A stretch of 64,000 bases of DNA from Candidatus Thiomargarita nelsonii (GTDB lineage Bacteria > Pseudomonadota > Gammaproteobacteria > Beggiatoales > Beggiatoaceae): assembly GCA_000785145.2 (NCBI GenBank), contig JSZA02000003.1, forward strand, positions 32,153 through 96,152. The letters run 5' to 3'. Under the pieces are notes generated by a model. It saw nothing but the letters and a program-made list of their open reading frames with translations, did not search any database and was not told the DNA's origin. Made by a program: the position numbers and the translations under genes. This document shows positions 11,209-20,443 of this stretch, one piece after another; the first letter of the stretch is position 1, and every line of letters begins with the position of its first letter.

Positions 11209-11628
11209 TCACCGTCTGGGGCTAAGTAAACAAGTCTGGTTACCGGGGCCATCAAGTATGACTTTGAAGCGGTGCAAGAAAGCCCTACCAATCAGAAAGC
11301 GAGCATTTCCAATAAAGGTTTGGACTATAACAAGATGCTGCTCTCCCGTTTTAGGAATAATAACTTCAGCGCGAGCTTCAATAAACGGAATGACTTGTCC
11401 AGTGACAGTTGTTCCTCGTGGCGATAACGGGCGAAATAAACGCCAATGTCGTAGATTGAGTTCCTCAAATAGAGTGTAGGGAACCAAAATGTCCTCACTA
11501 TAACCCGTATCTAATGGAACTAATTCTTCAACTTCACTATGCAATTTTCCCGCTAAATTTCTGATTTGAATACCTATGACTAAGTAATCAGGTGAGGGCC
11601 AACAAGTTAATCGAACGCTATCTGCCAT
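11209..11628 (-). CDS. Clan AA (retropepsin-like) aspartic protease-like protein
   Basis: 139 aa. It contains the motif VPLDTGYSEDILVP, matching the DTG active-site loop of retroviral-type aspartic proteases. A second hydrophobic segment, NARFLIGRAFLHRFKVILDG, fits the later strand region of this fold. Size suits a single-domain protease acting as a dimer. Its start overlaps the end of the upstream small gene by 22 nt, a pairing I recall from cyanobacteria and filamentous sulfur bacteria. The cellular substrate is unknown. Confidence 0.65.
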   Translation of the reverse strand: MADSVRLTCWPSPDYLVIGIQIRNLAGKLHSEVEELVPLDTGYSEDILVPYTLFEELNLRHWRLFRPLSPRGTTVTGQVIPFIEARAEVIIPKTGEQHLVIVQTFIGNARFLIGRAFLHRFKVILDGPGNQTCLLSPRR

Positions 11629-11981
11629 CCCAAGTCCACCTCTTTAGGTTGATGTTCTCCAACTTGCATCACAATTCTATCTGGAGCTTCTGGAGCTAAC
11701 TGATTAACTTCTTTTAAAGAGTCGCCAATCCCCTGTAATTTACCATGCGCTATCACAACCCATTTACCAAAACAATCCCTTTCTAGTTGTGCTTTGATAT
11801 TTTCAAAAGCTTGGTTATTGGTTTTAGCTTCTGCCTTAATTCGGTGTTGGCGCTGCGTGGCTAGCCATAATTCTATCGCTTCGATTACTGCTCGTTTCAT
11901 GCCATCATGGTCATAAAACTTTTGTTGGACGGTTTGTTCAAATTCTTGTTGTAATGGTTTAGGTAATTCCATTGTCAACAT
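11607..11981 (-). CDS. Small DUF5678-like partner protein
   Basis: 124 aa. The N-terminus is helical (KPLQQEFEQTVQQKFYDHDG); the C-terminus contains CFGKWVVIAHGKLQGIGDS, resembling the DUF5678 pattern around GKWVA-x-x-x-G. It overlaps the downstream aspartic-protease-like gene by 22 nt, so the two are probably co-translated. It may be a toxin-antitoxin-like pair or a regulated protease with its partner; neither is shown by the sequence. Confidence 0.55.
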   Translation of the reverse strand: MLTMELPKPLQQEFEQTVQQKFYDHDGMKRAVIEAIELWLATQRQHRIKAEAKTNNQAFENIKAQLERDCFGKWVVIAHGKLQGIGDSLKEVNQLAPEAPDRIVMQVGEHQPKEVDLGWQIAFD

Positions 11982-12009
11982 AATTGAAGGTATCCTTACT
12001 TGGTTTGCT

Positions 12010-12140
12010 TTATTTTAATAAATTTTCTGGTAATGCCAAAAAACGTTCAAAGTGGGCTAGAGATTGTTCAGATATATTAAACGCCTTATGTTGTTTCCTT
12101 GTTATCAGTTGGATTGAACCGGAAGTCAGATCGTAGCAAA
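12010..12140 (-). pseudogene. C-terminal gene fragment, family not recognised
   Basis: An open frame with no start encodes YDLTSGSIQLITRKQHKAF and ends ALPENLLK. An in-frame stop lies immediately upstream. It is a remnant of an unknown gene in the spacer before the kinase operon. Confidence 0.35.
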
Positions 12141-12338
12141 TGATAGTCTAAAAAAATCGTTGATGTCAAGAAAACATTCATCGGCTAAATCATACCACTT
12201 ATCCAATTCCTAGCTGAAAAAATACATAGTCTAAACTACATTTTACTAAGAGCCAAAATTTTTTACCTCATGGCAGCGACTTGGTACGCAGCTTGCATGT
12301 ACTAAAACACCGATCAATTCATTGTAGGATACCATTAA

Positions 12339-15300
12339 ATGCCATTACTTAAAATAAACTCAAAACACTCGCTGACACGCACAACCCTCATTAAAATGGG
12401 TATTAGGATAGCGATTATCATCATTGCAGTGACGCTCATTAGTTATTCGCATGTCATGTCCAATTTGGAGACACAAGTCGTCGAACAGCTTGAAAAATAC
12501 ATCACGGAACGGGGACAACGGGAAAGTAATTTGTTTACGCTCTCTGAAGATAACCATGCCATTTTTAAACAAGAATTTCTTTCCCAATTCAAACAAATGG
12601 GAAATGAGGTTCCCATAGAAAGATTTAATCAAATCTTTCAACCCCTAGAGGATGGCACGCTCAGAATGCCCCCTGAAATTTTCACCGGTTTCAGGCAACC
12701 CGGGACTAGTTTCGTCGTTAAAGACTTGACCGGTTTTATTGGTCAAAACGTGACCATCACCGACGAGCTTCGCCGCCGTATCATCGTGACATTCGATATG
12801 ATCACTGCTTTTAGCCCCGCTTGGGCTTCATGGGTTGATCGCTTTCCGAATTTCTACGTGACTATGCCAGAAAATATCATCTTAACACATTTTATGAATA
12901 CAGCCTGGGCGTTGGATGCACCCGCCGATTTCAAATTGGGCGAGGAAGTCTGGGTTGCCATTGCCGATAAAAAACATAATCCCACGCGGGAAACGGTTTG
13001 GACAGCTTTTTATTACGATAGCGTTGCTAAAGATTGGATGGTTACTTGTGCAACCCCAGTTGATGTGGACGGTGAACATCTTATCACCATTGGACATGAC
13101 ATTCTGTTGAAGAAATTGTTTGAACGCACCCTTAATGATCGCCTTGAGGGCACCTATAATCTCATTTTCCGTGAAGATGGTCGTCTCATTGTTCATCCCG
13201 ATAAAATAGATGAAATTCGAGAAAAAGGTGGCGAAGTGGACATTCCTGACACGGGCGATTCGCATTTAATCAACCTCTTTGAACAGGTCAAAAATATCAA
13301 GCTAGGGCAAGTTGTTCTTGAGAATTCTGAGGAATATCTTGCAGTGACCAAAATTAATGGCCCAGATTGGTATTTTGTCACCGTTTATCCCAAGTCACTT
13401 TTGGCCGGTTTAGCGTTTGAGACAGCCAGTTTCATCTTGATTTTGGGACTGATTTCATTATTGATTGAGATCATAGTATTGTTTTTCGTGCTACGCAAGC
13501 AAGTTGCTCAACCTTTGCAAGAATTTTTGGGTGCAACCCAGCAAATTGCGGGGGGTCATTTTGGACGGAATGTGACAGAAGATTTACCAGTGAATCGTCG
13601 CGATGAAATTGGAATACTCGCTCAATCATTTTACGGTATGGCGGGAGAATTGAAAAACTCATTTGACACCTTAGAAGCTAAGAATGCCGAATTACAACAT
13701 CTAGACAAAATCAAAGACGAATTTTTAGCCAATACGTCCCATGAACTCCGCACCCCACTCAATGGGATTATCGGTATTGCTGAATCTCTGAATGACGGCG
13801 CGGCGGGGCCATTATCAGATGAGGTACAAAAAAATCTCCTGATGATTGCACAAAGTGGACATCGCCTAAACAATCTCGTTAATGATATTTTGGATTTTTC
13901 CAAACTCAAACACAAAAATATAGAATTGCAACTGAAAGCCGTTGGTATAAGGGAAGTCAGTGAAGTGGTACTAACACTCTGCCAACCCCTGTTGGGCCAC
14001 AAACCGGTGCAACTGGTAATAAACGCCATTGCCCCTGACTTACCCCCAGCATACGCCGATGAGAACCGTTTGCAACAAATTCTCTATAACTTGGTGGGTA
14101 ATGCGATTAAGTTTACGGAAAGCGGTCGTATCGAAATTTCTGCCAAACTAAATATAAATAAACAAGCTTTGGCTATCACCGTCTCTGACACCGGTATCGG
14201 TATTCCCGCCGAGCAATTAGATCGCATTTTTGAATCTTTTGAACAAGGCGAAGGGGCGACTGAAAGAGAATACGGTGGCACCGGCTTAGGTTTAGCTGTG
14301 ACTCAACAACTCGTGGAATTACATAATGGCCACATTCAGGTAGAGTCCACTGTTGGCGTTGGCTCACAGTTTAGCTTCACTTTACCCATAGCACAAGTAG
14401 AAAAGAGTGAAGTCCAATTTTCCCAATTACGCCCTCAAGCCTTGATTGAGACGAGCCAATCGCTTACACCCGCAACCGATGGTCAATCTAAAATCCTGGT
14501 TGTCGATGATGAACCTGTGAATATTCAGGTACTTGTCAACCATCTCTCGCTACAAAATTATGCGGTTTATCAGGCCAGCAATGGGATGGAAGCCTTGGAC
14601 ATGATTAATAAAGGTTTCAAACCAGACTTGATTTTACTGGATGTGATGATGCCCAAAATGACCGGTTATGAAGTTTGTCGCCGGCTGCGCGAACAATTTT
14701 CTCTCAATGAGCTACCGATTTTGATGCTGACGGCTAAAAATCAGGTGTCAGACATGGTAAAAGGATTGGAGATGGGTGCCAATGATTATTTGACCAAACC
14801 GGTTTCAAAAGATGAACTGTTAGCCAGAGTGCAAACCCAGATACAACTTTATCAGATTCACCTTGAAAATGCAGAACTCTACGATGAGTTACATGAAAGT
14901 GAACAGCGGCTCACACAAATCTTAGAGGCGATGCCGGTAGGTGTGAACGTGACTGACGCGAGCGGGAGAAATTATTATAGCAACAAAACGGCTTTACAGA
15001 TTGTTGGTCAAAGCCTTGATACTTCATCGTGCCTCGAAGAATGGCCGACGGTTTTTCAAGCCCATCAGGCGGGCACGTCTCAGTTATACCCTCACGAGCG
15101 TATGCCAGGTGTGCAAGCCCTTCAGGGTCATAAGTCAAGAGTTGATGATATAGAAATCCATCAAGGTGGCGAAATTATCCCCGTTGAGATGTGGGGAACG
15201 CCTATTTTTGATGACAATAAACAGGTCAATTATGCCATTACCGCCTTTGCCGACATCACGGAACGTCTGAAACGGGAACAAGCAGAAAGAGGGCGTGAAG

Positions 15301-16076
15301 CCGCCGAAGCCGTCAATAAAATGATGACAGACAGCATTCAATACGCTAAAATCATACAATCTTCCTTATTGCCCAATTTGGAACAAGTCAAAACTTTCTT
15401 GCCAAAGAGTTTTTTCCTGTGGATGCCCAGAGATATCGTCGGCGGCGATATGATCTATGCACAGTCCGTTGAAAATGGCTTTATTCTTGCTGTAGTGGAT
15501 TGTACCGGGCATGGCGTTCCCGGCGCGTTTATGACGATGGTGGCTTCAACCCAGCTAAGACGAATCATCAGAGATGAGGGCTGTTACGAGCCGAGCGACA
15601 TCCTCAAACGGCTTAATTTTCTGGTCAAAACGTCGCTGCAACAGGATAGCGCTCAAACCCGCTCCGATGATGGGCTTGATGCCGCCATTTGTTGGCTCAA
15701 TCCACAGGAAAAAACTTTGACCTTTGCGGGGGCAAAACTGCCGCTTTATTATATTCACAATGATCAACTCAATGTCATTGCTGGCGATAGACAAAGCTTG
15801 GGTTATAAACGCTCCAACTTGGATTTTGAATTTACCACACGCACGGTATCGATTGAACCGGGCATGTCCTTTTATATGTCAAGCGATGGATTTTTGGATC
15901 AATTGGGTGGTCCTAAACGCTTTCCTTTTGGCAATAAGCGTTTTAGAAAACTGCTGATGGAAAATCGTCACCACGCTTTTGACGAGCAATCACCTCAAAT
16001 GCTGCGGGCTTTTAATGAATACAAAGGCGAACATGATCGGCAGGATGATGTGACAGTGGTGGGTTTTAAATTATAA
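12339..16076 (+). CDS. Hybrid histidine kinase with receiver, PAS and SiaA-like PP2C phosphatase
   Basis: 1245 aa membrane sensor. Domain order: membrane segment near 17-37; long extracytoplasmic Cache-like sensor; second membrane segment near 358-382; HAMP; HisKA with SHELRTPL (His near 468); HATPase with GTGLGL; receiver starting KILVVDDEP (near 717) with phospho-Asp in ILLDVMM (near 766); PAS; C-terminal SpoIIE/PP2C phosphatase with IVGGDM near 1032 and CTGHGVPGAF. The phosphatase end corresponds to SiaA, and siaB- and siaC-like genes follow on the same strand. The protein therefore probably controls dephosphorylation of the SiaC-like protein in response to an outside signal and phosphorelay state. 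Fusion of a complete hybrid kinase to the SiaA phosphatase is unusual compared with classical SiaA. Confidence 0.9.
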   Translation: MPLLKINSKHSLTRTTLIKMGIRIAIIIIAVTLISYSHVMSNLETQVVEQLEKYITERGQRESNLFTLSEDNHAIFKQEFLSQFKQMGNEVPIERFNQIFQPLEDGTLRMPPEIFTGFRQPGTSFVVKDLTGFIGQNVTITDELRRRIIVTFDMITAFSPAWASWVDRFPNFYVTMPENIILTHFMNTAWALDAPADFKLGEEVWVAIADKKHNPTRETVWTAFYYDSVAKDWMVTCATPVDVDGEHLITIGHDILLKKLFERTLNDRLEGTYNLIFREDGRLIVHPDKIDEIREKGGEVDIPDTGDSHLINLFEQVKNIKLGQVVLENSEEYLAVTKINGPDWYFVTVYPKSLLAGLAFETASFILILGLISLLIEIIVLFFVLRKQVAQPLQEFLGATQQIAGGHFGRNVTEDLPVNRRDEIGILAQSFYGMAGELKNSFDTLEAKNAELQHLDKIKDEFLANTSHELRTPLNGIIGIAESLNDGAAGPLSDEVQKNLLMIAQSGHRLNNLVNDILDFSKLKHKNIELQLKAVGIREVSEVVLTLCQPLLGHKPVQLVINAIAPDLPPAYADENRLQQILYNLVGNAIKFTESGRIEISAKLNINKQALAITVSDTGIGIPAEQLDRIFESFEQGEGATEREYGGTGLGLAVTQQLVELHNGHIQVESTVGVGSQFSFTLPIAQVEKSEVQFSQLRPQALIETSQSLTPATDGQSKILVVDDEPVNIQVLVNHLSLQNYAVYQASNGMEALDMINKGFKPDLILLDVMMPKMTGYEVCRRLREQFSLNELPILMLTAKNQVSDMVKGLEMGANDYLTKPVSKDELLARVQTQIQLYQIHLENAELYDELHESEQRLTQILEAMPVGVNVTDASGRNYYSNKTALQIVGQSLDTSSCLEEWPTVFQAHQAGTSQLYPHERMPGVQALQGHKSRVDDIEIHQGGEIIPVEMWGTPIFDDNKQVNYAITAFADITERLKREQAERGREAAEAVNKMMTDSIQYAKIIQSSLLPNLEQVKTFLPKSFFLWMPRDIVGGDMIYAQSVENGFILAVVDCTGHGVPGAFMTMVASTQLRRIIRDEGCYEPSDILKRLNFLVKTSLQQDSAQTRSDDGLDAAICWLNPQEKTLTFAGAKLPLYYIHNDQLNVIAGDRQSLGYKRSNLDFEFTTRTVSIEPGMSFYMSSDGFLDQLGGPKRFPFGNKRFRKLLMENRHHAFDEQSPQMLRAFNEYKGEHDRQDDVTVVGFKL

Positions 16077-16078
16077 AC

Positions 16079-16102
16079 GTCCAAGATAAATCTTGGACTC
16101 CA
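16079..16102. repeat. GTCCAAGATAAATCTTGGAC hairpin repeat
   Basis: A perfect short palindrome between the kinase stop and the siaB start, just upstream of the siaB ribosome binding site. It belongs to a family scattered through the window. Being inside an operon, it could form an mRNA hairpin. Confidence 0.85.
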
Positions 16103-16122
16103 AAATAAAGGAGACTATTAAA

Positions 16123-16671
16123 ATGCAACTAGAAAATCTCTACTACCTCAAAACAGAACTTGATACACAGGGCATATTGTTTAGTTTCAGTGGCCCTCTT
16201 TCGCAAACGCTTTTGTTGGAAATGGGCGATACCTTGAGAAATAAAATGACTCTGGAGAAAGCCAGCCCCTCAACCACTCTCAAGGTATTTTCCATGCTAG
16301 TGGAACAAACGCAAAATATTATCCATTATTCTGCCGCAAAAAAGAAAAGCGCCTACTCTAAAGAAGCCGTCACTGATGGCATCATTGTGGTTGGCTATGA
16401 AAATGGGCATTATTATGTGTTATGTGGAAACCTGGTTTCTAATCAAAAAATCAATAGTATCACTAACCAACTGAGTCAGTTACAAAGGATGGACAAGGAC
16501 GATCTCAAGGACTATTACAAGGAGCAGCGTAGGAAGGGTCCCCATGCAGACAGTAAAGGGGCAGGGTTGGGATTTATTGAAATGGCAAGACGATCCAGCA
16601 CTCCAATTGAATTCAATTTTCAAAATTTTGACGAGAGATTGTCGTTTTTTTCTTTGAAGACAAGCGTTTAG
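16123..16671 (+). CDS. siaB: SiaB-family protein kinase
   Basis: 182 aa. The start is taken as the ATG at 16123, preceded by AAGGAG; the longer TTG start at 16093 lies within the hairpin repeat. The protein matches the SiaB/DUF6272 family, a GHKL-related kinase that phosphorylates SiaC. Recognisable segments are EQTQNIIHYSA and HADSKGAGLGFIEMARRS, the latter a likely ATP-lid or glycine-rich region. The gene sits between the SiaA-like phosphatase and the SiaC-like substrate, matching the siaABC order. No siaD diguanylate cyclase gene follows. Confidence 0.8.
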   Translation: MQLENLYYLKTELDTQGILFSFSGPLSQTLLLEMGDTLRNKMTLEKASPSTTLKVFSMLVEQTQNIIHYSAAKKKSAYSKEAVTDGIIVVGYENGHYYVLCGNLVSNQKINSITNQLSQLQRMDKDDLKDYYKEQRRKGPHADSKGAGLGFIEMARRSSTPIEFNFQNFDERLSFFSLKTSV

Positions 16672-16678
16672 GGAGAAT

Positions 16679-17077
16679 ATGTTAATGGAAAGTTTGAAAA
16701 TAAAAGCCACCAAGTACACACCCGATGTTTCTTTTAACGCTGAAAGCAATGTGCTTGAGCTGAAAGGTGAATGTTACCCGGAAAATATAGCAGAATTTTC
16801 TGAACCCCTGTTTTCTTGGCTGGAAGAGTATTTGCCACTTTTGGGAACCCAAGCCGTTATTGTGAATATTGATCTTAATTATTTCAATAGCAGTACCTCA
16901 AAAATGTTGCTGAATTTTTTTGATAGATTGGAGACTGAAGTGACAAATAATGCTAGAAATATTAGCGTCAACTGGATTTATGACCCGGAGAATGATAGTG
17001 CCGAAGAATACGGCGAGGAATTTCAGGAAGATTTGGAGGCGTTAAGCTTTAATTTAGTGACAAAAGAAGATTTTTAA
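16679..17077 (+). CDS. siaC: SiaC-family regulatory phosphoprotein
   Basis: 132 aa DUF1987/SiaC-like protein. It begins 8 nt after the siaB stop behind GGGAGA; ATG 16679 or 16685 may be used. Family features include FNAESNVLELKGECYPEN and YFNSSTSKMLLNFFDRLE; the latter contains the Ser/Thr pair where the phosphorylated residue is expected. In Pseudomonas, dephosphorylated SiaC activates the diguanylate cyclase SiaD. Here the output enzyme must be encoded elsewhere or be different. Confidence 0.8.
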   Translation: MLMESLKIKATKYTPDVSFNAESNVLELKGECYPENIAEFSEPLFSWLEEYLPLLGTQAVIVNIDLNYFNSSTSKMLLNFFDRLETEVTNNARNISVNWIYDPENDSAEEYGEEFQEDLEALSFNLVTKEDF

Positions 17078-17079
17078 AA

Positions 17080-17107
17080 TTCGACGCAGAGCGTGGGAAC
17101 GAGAAAA
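17080..17107. repeat. GCGTGGGAACGAGAA repeat
   Basis: Short dispersed motif GCGTGGGAACGAGAA downstream of siaC. Other copies lie near 11193, 20420, 21480 (with its complement), 44105 and 47998. Function unknown. Confidence 0.6.
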
Positions 17108-17225
17108 TTAATAACTACAAGGATTATATGTAAGAATGGATAAATCAAAATCGGCTCGGCACTTAAAGGTTTTGACTTATCCCTGCTAATAAATAATCCC
17201 TATAGTTAAGATTAAGATATTTTTT

Positions 17226-18050
17226 TTAAGCCGAAAGCTCTTTAACTCTTTCCACAGATAAACCCGTCACGCTGGCTATGTCTTCCACAGACAAAGCGCC
17301 AAGGGCTAATAAGTTACAGGCGGTTTGTTCTAATTTTGCCTGACCTTCTTGGATACCTTTTGCATGACCTTTTGCATGTGCTATATCCAGATCTTCCATT
17401 CGATTGTATTCTTCCTTCATTTGGGCGCGTTCATCAGGCGTGATGTTATCTTCCTTGATTATCTCAATCAATTTCAAGATGCTTGGATTGTCATAATGTT
17501 CCTCGTTAATGCTGCCTTTCATACTCGCGTCGATGGCGTTCATCCATTTTTGATGTTTGTCATCGCTGCCAGAATAATAGGTGGTAAATACAAAGACCAA
17601 TTTGTGTTCTTTTCCAAACAATTCCACTTCTTCACCGGTGTCGTGACCTTTCATCTTGAAGGTTGACGTTATAACCCCATTGCCTGCAAGCGGTGTCATT
17701 CTATTCGTAAAAAAAACTAAAGTGACTACCGTTATGGGAAAACTGTAATTGTTCGAGCTTTTGATACTTTCCATCATCGCGCAGAGGTGATAATACAGAA
17801 AACGCTCATACGTGTCAGAGCGGTGTGCATGTTGAACTTCTACGACAATTCGGTTGTCTTCATCTTCAGCAAAAAGATCAAATTTCAAGTTGACTTTTCC
17901 CACGGGGGGAAAAAATGCCTTGTCATTTTCCACTTTGTCGATCTTTAGATTTTCAATGCCAAGAAAATCTTTGACCAAGGCTTTAAATAATTCTACATTG
18001 CTAAATGCCTTTTTGAATATGACATCATAGCGTAGTGGTGCTACTTTCAT
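17226..18050 (-). CDS. Rpn-family PD-(D/E)XK nuclease
   Basis: 274 aa from ATG 18050, which follows a good AGGAG; the frame stays open further upstream but lacks a better start. The N-terminus LRYDVIFKKAF and the segment DLFAEDEDNRIVVEVQHAH, with Asp, Glu and EVQ, match the Rpn recombination-promoting nuclease/PDDEXK-transposase family. The C-terminus AHAKGHAKGIQEGQAKLEQ is the typical GxxEG-repeat coiled tail. Such genes are common and multi-copy in Beggiatoaceae and cyanobacteria. Role uncertain: phage defence or recombination. Confidence 0.85.
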   Translation of the reverse strand: MKVAPLRYDVIFKKAFSNVELFKALVKDFLGIENLKIDKVENDKAFFPPVGKVNLKFDLFAEDEDNRIVVEVQHAHRSDTYERFLYYHLCAMMESIKSSNNYSFPITVVTLVFFTNRMTPLAGNGVITSTFKMKGHDTGEEVELFGKEHKLVFVFTTYYSGSDDKHQKWMNAIDASMKGSINEEHYDNPSILKLIEIIKEDNITPDERAQMKEEYNRMEDLDIAHAKGHAKGIQEGQAKLEQTACNLLALGALSVEDIASVTGLSVERVKELSA

Positions 18051-18070
18051 TATTTTTAATCTCCTGTATT

Positions 18071-18145
18071 TAGTACAACGGATTAGGGGACTAAACGGAT
18101 AACCCTTGATGAACAATCCGTTTCTTCCGCCAATCCGTTGTACTA
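18071..18145. repeat. Inverted repeat TAGTACAACGGATT
   Basis: Arms TAGTACAACGGATT (18071-18084) and AATCCGTTGTACTA (18132-18145) enclose 47 bp. This is a MITE-like or structured spacer between the Rpn gene and the DUF262 gene. Confidence 0.7.
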
Positions 18146-18206
18146 GACTTATCCCTGTCGTGTAGGGTGCGCGCACCTTTTTGAGGTTTCTCAATTAAAA
18201 TATAAT

Positions 18207-20216
18207 TCACTGAATCAATTCAACTTGCCAATCGCTACTAGAAAGGCCTGATAATTCTATTACTTCACGACATAAATTATAAATTCCTTGTGCATTTATA
18301 TTGATTTCAATATGAGCACCATTCGAGAGTTGACGGCTACAACGAAATTTGTTTTCCCAAGCAACATATTGTGGGAATTTGTCTATGATTTCATCAAAGA
18401 GTTTCGTATCTATATCGATTAGTATTTCCAAGGTTGTTTGCATGACATCACGCCAAGACGACACGGCATGATAATCCCCCATCATGATAACCGCAATAGG
18501 TTTTTTTCCTGTCATACCAGAGGATGAAAAATCCGAATCGGTTTGTTTTTTTCCAAAGTAAGGCCAAATTTTTAAAGCTATCTTTGCCAAACAATCAGCA
18601 CGTTTTTTGATGGCGTTTTCATCCCATTGCTCCACTTTCGCAATGCTTCCGTTTAAACCCGGATTACTGTCTTTCAAAATTTCTTGCCTTTCTGAAAAGG
18701 CTAATTTTTCCAGTTTACGCTCTGAAAGGGTTAAATTACCAATTGTATTCACTAATGTTTCATGAATTTTTTTGCAATCCTCTCCTAAAGTTTTTTCCCA
18801 GTCTGGCGTTAATTTTTGTGGCATAATGTGTTCAATTGTAATCTCAGAAGGATCCACATTAACAGGCTCTTTGTTCTCAAAACTAGCCAACCGCCCAAGT
18901 ATCAATTTTGTTTTTTGACGCGCTTTACTCCCTCCATTATACAAAGGTGCTGTTTTGAAATCCTCAAAAAATTGAAGATTTGATGGATATTGTTTTTTGG
19001 AAAGCTCAATTTTAACGCTATCCACAAAATCACTAGACTTGGATGATTTTTTACACAGAGAAGGAAAAATAAGATTTAAGCGGTATGTAGGCAATTTGCA
19101 AATAGAGCGACGAACTGAAAAATTTTCAAGTAAATCTATTATTTCAGTTAATTGATCTTCAGAAATACTTTGCTGACTTTCATAATCATCATAAATTTTT
19201 AATAAAAACGGATAAGCAATCGTAAATCCAATTTGGTTTAAACGAGATAAACGTTCTCTGATTTTTGGATTCGTCTCTCTATCAGGATAAAGCAGTTTTT
19301 CATAAAAAGCAGCAAACTTAGCTAAATCTTTTAACAAGTCAACCACTTCTTCTCGCGTTTTGAGGCCATCAATACGCTTTTTCAAGGTAAAGTAGACTTC
19401 ATTTTTCTTAACATTTGAACTATCTTTCATTAAAAAATGGCGCAGGTATTCGCTCAAAGAACCCTTCAGTTTTTGTTCCATGGGTTCCCAATGGGCATCG
19501 TAACTTTCTTCCGGTTTCTCAGAAATTCGCATAAATAAATGGTTACGAATTAAGTCAGCTTGAGAAAGCTCAGCACCTTTAGCGTTCAGACTTTCAAATA
19601 TTTTATACGGATCATCTCCTTTTTCCAATTTGAGATGAACCACTCTCAACGCCTGAATGATCTTTCGTTTTAAGGTTTTCAGTTCAACCTTCGTTTTAGC
19701 GACTTGCTGGGAAAAAAAGACAGAACACTCTTTAATGCGATTATCAATTGTGCATTTTTCAGCACGTATAATTTGTTCAAAACAGTCCCGATCTCCTTGT
19801 AATTTTGTTGGCAACAGTTTAAAAGAATCATTGTTGTCAACATCATAAAAGAAATATTTGCCTTCAATTTCTTTTTTGAGTGTTTTCTCTTTATCCCGTA
19901 AAGTCGCTAACAAGACAAAAATAGTTGTAAGACGTTGTTGACCATCAATCAGTAAAAATTCATCAACTTCAGTCTCTTTTTCTATGGGCATGGTGACAAA
20001 AGAACCAAAAAAATGGGTTTCATTGGATTCTGGCTCGCACAACTCACTAATATCATCCCAAAAGGTTTTCCAGTTTTTTTTATCCCACACGTATGCACGT
20101 TGATACAAAGGGATAACGTATTGCTTGGTTCCTTCGATGATTGACTTAATGTCTGTTTCTTCAGCTTTCATAAGATTTACTCGTGGCGGCTGGTTCATTA
20201 AACCATGCTGCCTCAT
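18207..20216 (-). CDS. DUF262/DUF1524 (GmrSD-like) protein
   Basis: 669 aa. The N-terminal DUF262 part has YVIPLYQRAYVW and the DGQQRLTT motif, a nucleotide-binding signature. The C-terminal DUF1524 part has ITIEHIMPQKL and NTIGNLTL, the HNH-like nuclease motif of the family. GmrSD enzymes cut modified phage DNA. A shorter start at ATG 20171 (MKAEETDIKSII) is possible and fits the usual N-terminus better; no strong ribosome site decides. The neighbours are other accessory nucleases, consistent with a defence patch. Confidence 0.85.
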   Translation of the reverse strand: MRQHGLMNQPPRVNLMKAEETDIKSIIEGTKQYVIPLYQRAYVWDKKNWKTFWDDISELCEPESNETHFFGSFVTMPIEKETEVDEFLLIDGQQRLTTIFVLLATLRDKEKTLKKEIEGKYFFYDVDNNDSFKLLPTKLQGDRDCFEQIIRAEKCTIDNRIKECSVFFSQQVAKTKVELKTLKRKIIQALRVVHLKLEKGDDPYKIFESLNAKGAELSQADLIRNHLFMRISEKPEESYDAHWEPMEQKLKGSLSEYLRHFLMKDSSNVKKNEVYFTLKKRIDGLKTREEVVDLLKDLAKFAAFYEKLLYPDRETNPKIRERLSRLNQIGFTIAYPFLLKIYDDYESQQSISEDQLTEIIDLLENFSVRRSICKLPTYRLNLIFPSLCKKSSKSSDFVDSVKIELSKKQYPSNLQFFEDFKTAPLYNGGSKARQKTKLILGRLASFENKEPVNVDPSEITIEHIMPQKLTPDWEKTLGEDCKKIHETLVNTIGNLTLSERKLEKLAFSERQEILKDSNPGLNGSIAKVEQWDENAIKKRADCLAKIALKIWPYFGKKQTDSDFSSSGMTGKKPIAVIMMGDYHAVSSWRDVMQTTLEILIDIDTKLFDEIIDKFPQYVAWENKFRCSRQLSNGAHIEININAQGIYNLCREVIELSGLSSSDWQVELIQ

Positions 20217-20338
20217 CAGGCGTATAAAAATGTTGAATCATACCAATCGGCTGTTGAAATTGCAACTAAACTCGCTACTAAGTTCTGGTGATATGCCTGT
20301 TTTTATAAATGGATTTAATGACATAATAAAGCCTCTGA

Positions 20339-20399
20339 GTAGGAGTCCAAGATTTATCTTGGACGTCTCCTAGCCCAAAATAAATTTTGGACTCCTATC
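20339..20399. repeat. Two adjacent AGGAGTCCAAG-type hairpins
   Basis: One GTCCAAGATTTATCTTGGAC palindrome and a variant CCAAAATAAATTTTGG palindrome side by side between genes. Same family as at 16079. Confidence 0.8.
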
Positions 20400-20443
20400 A
20401 CGCACGGCATTCCTTTGCCTCGCGTGGGAACGAGAAAAAAAAT

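Noticed and set aside
11174..11479. 101-aa plus-strand ORF
   Set aside because: Shadow of the aspartic-protease-like gene on the other strand.
16093..16122. Longer TTG start for the SiaB-like protein
   Set aside because: The extra codons come from the hairpin repeat; ATG 16123 has a clear AAGGAG.
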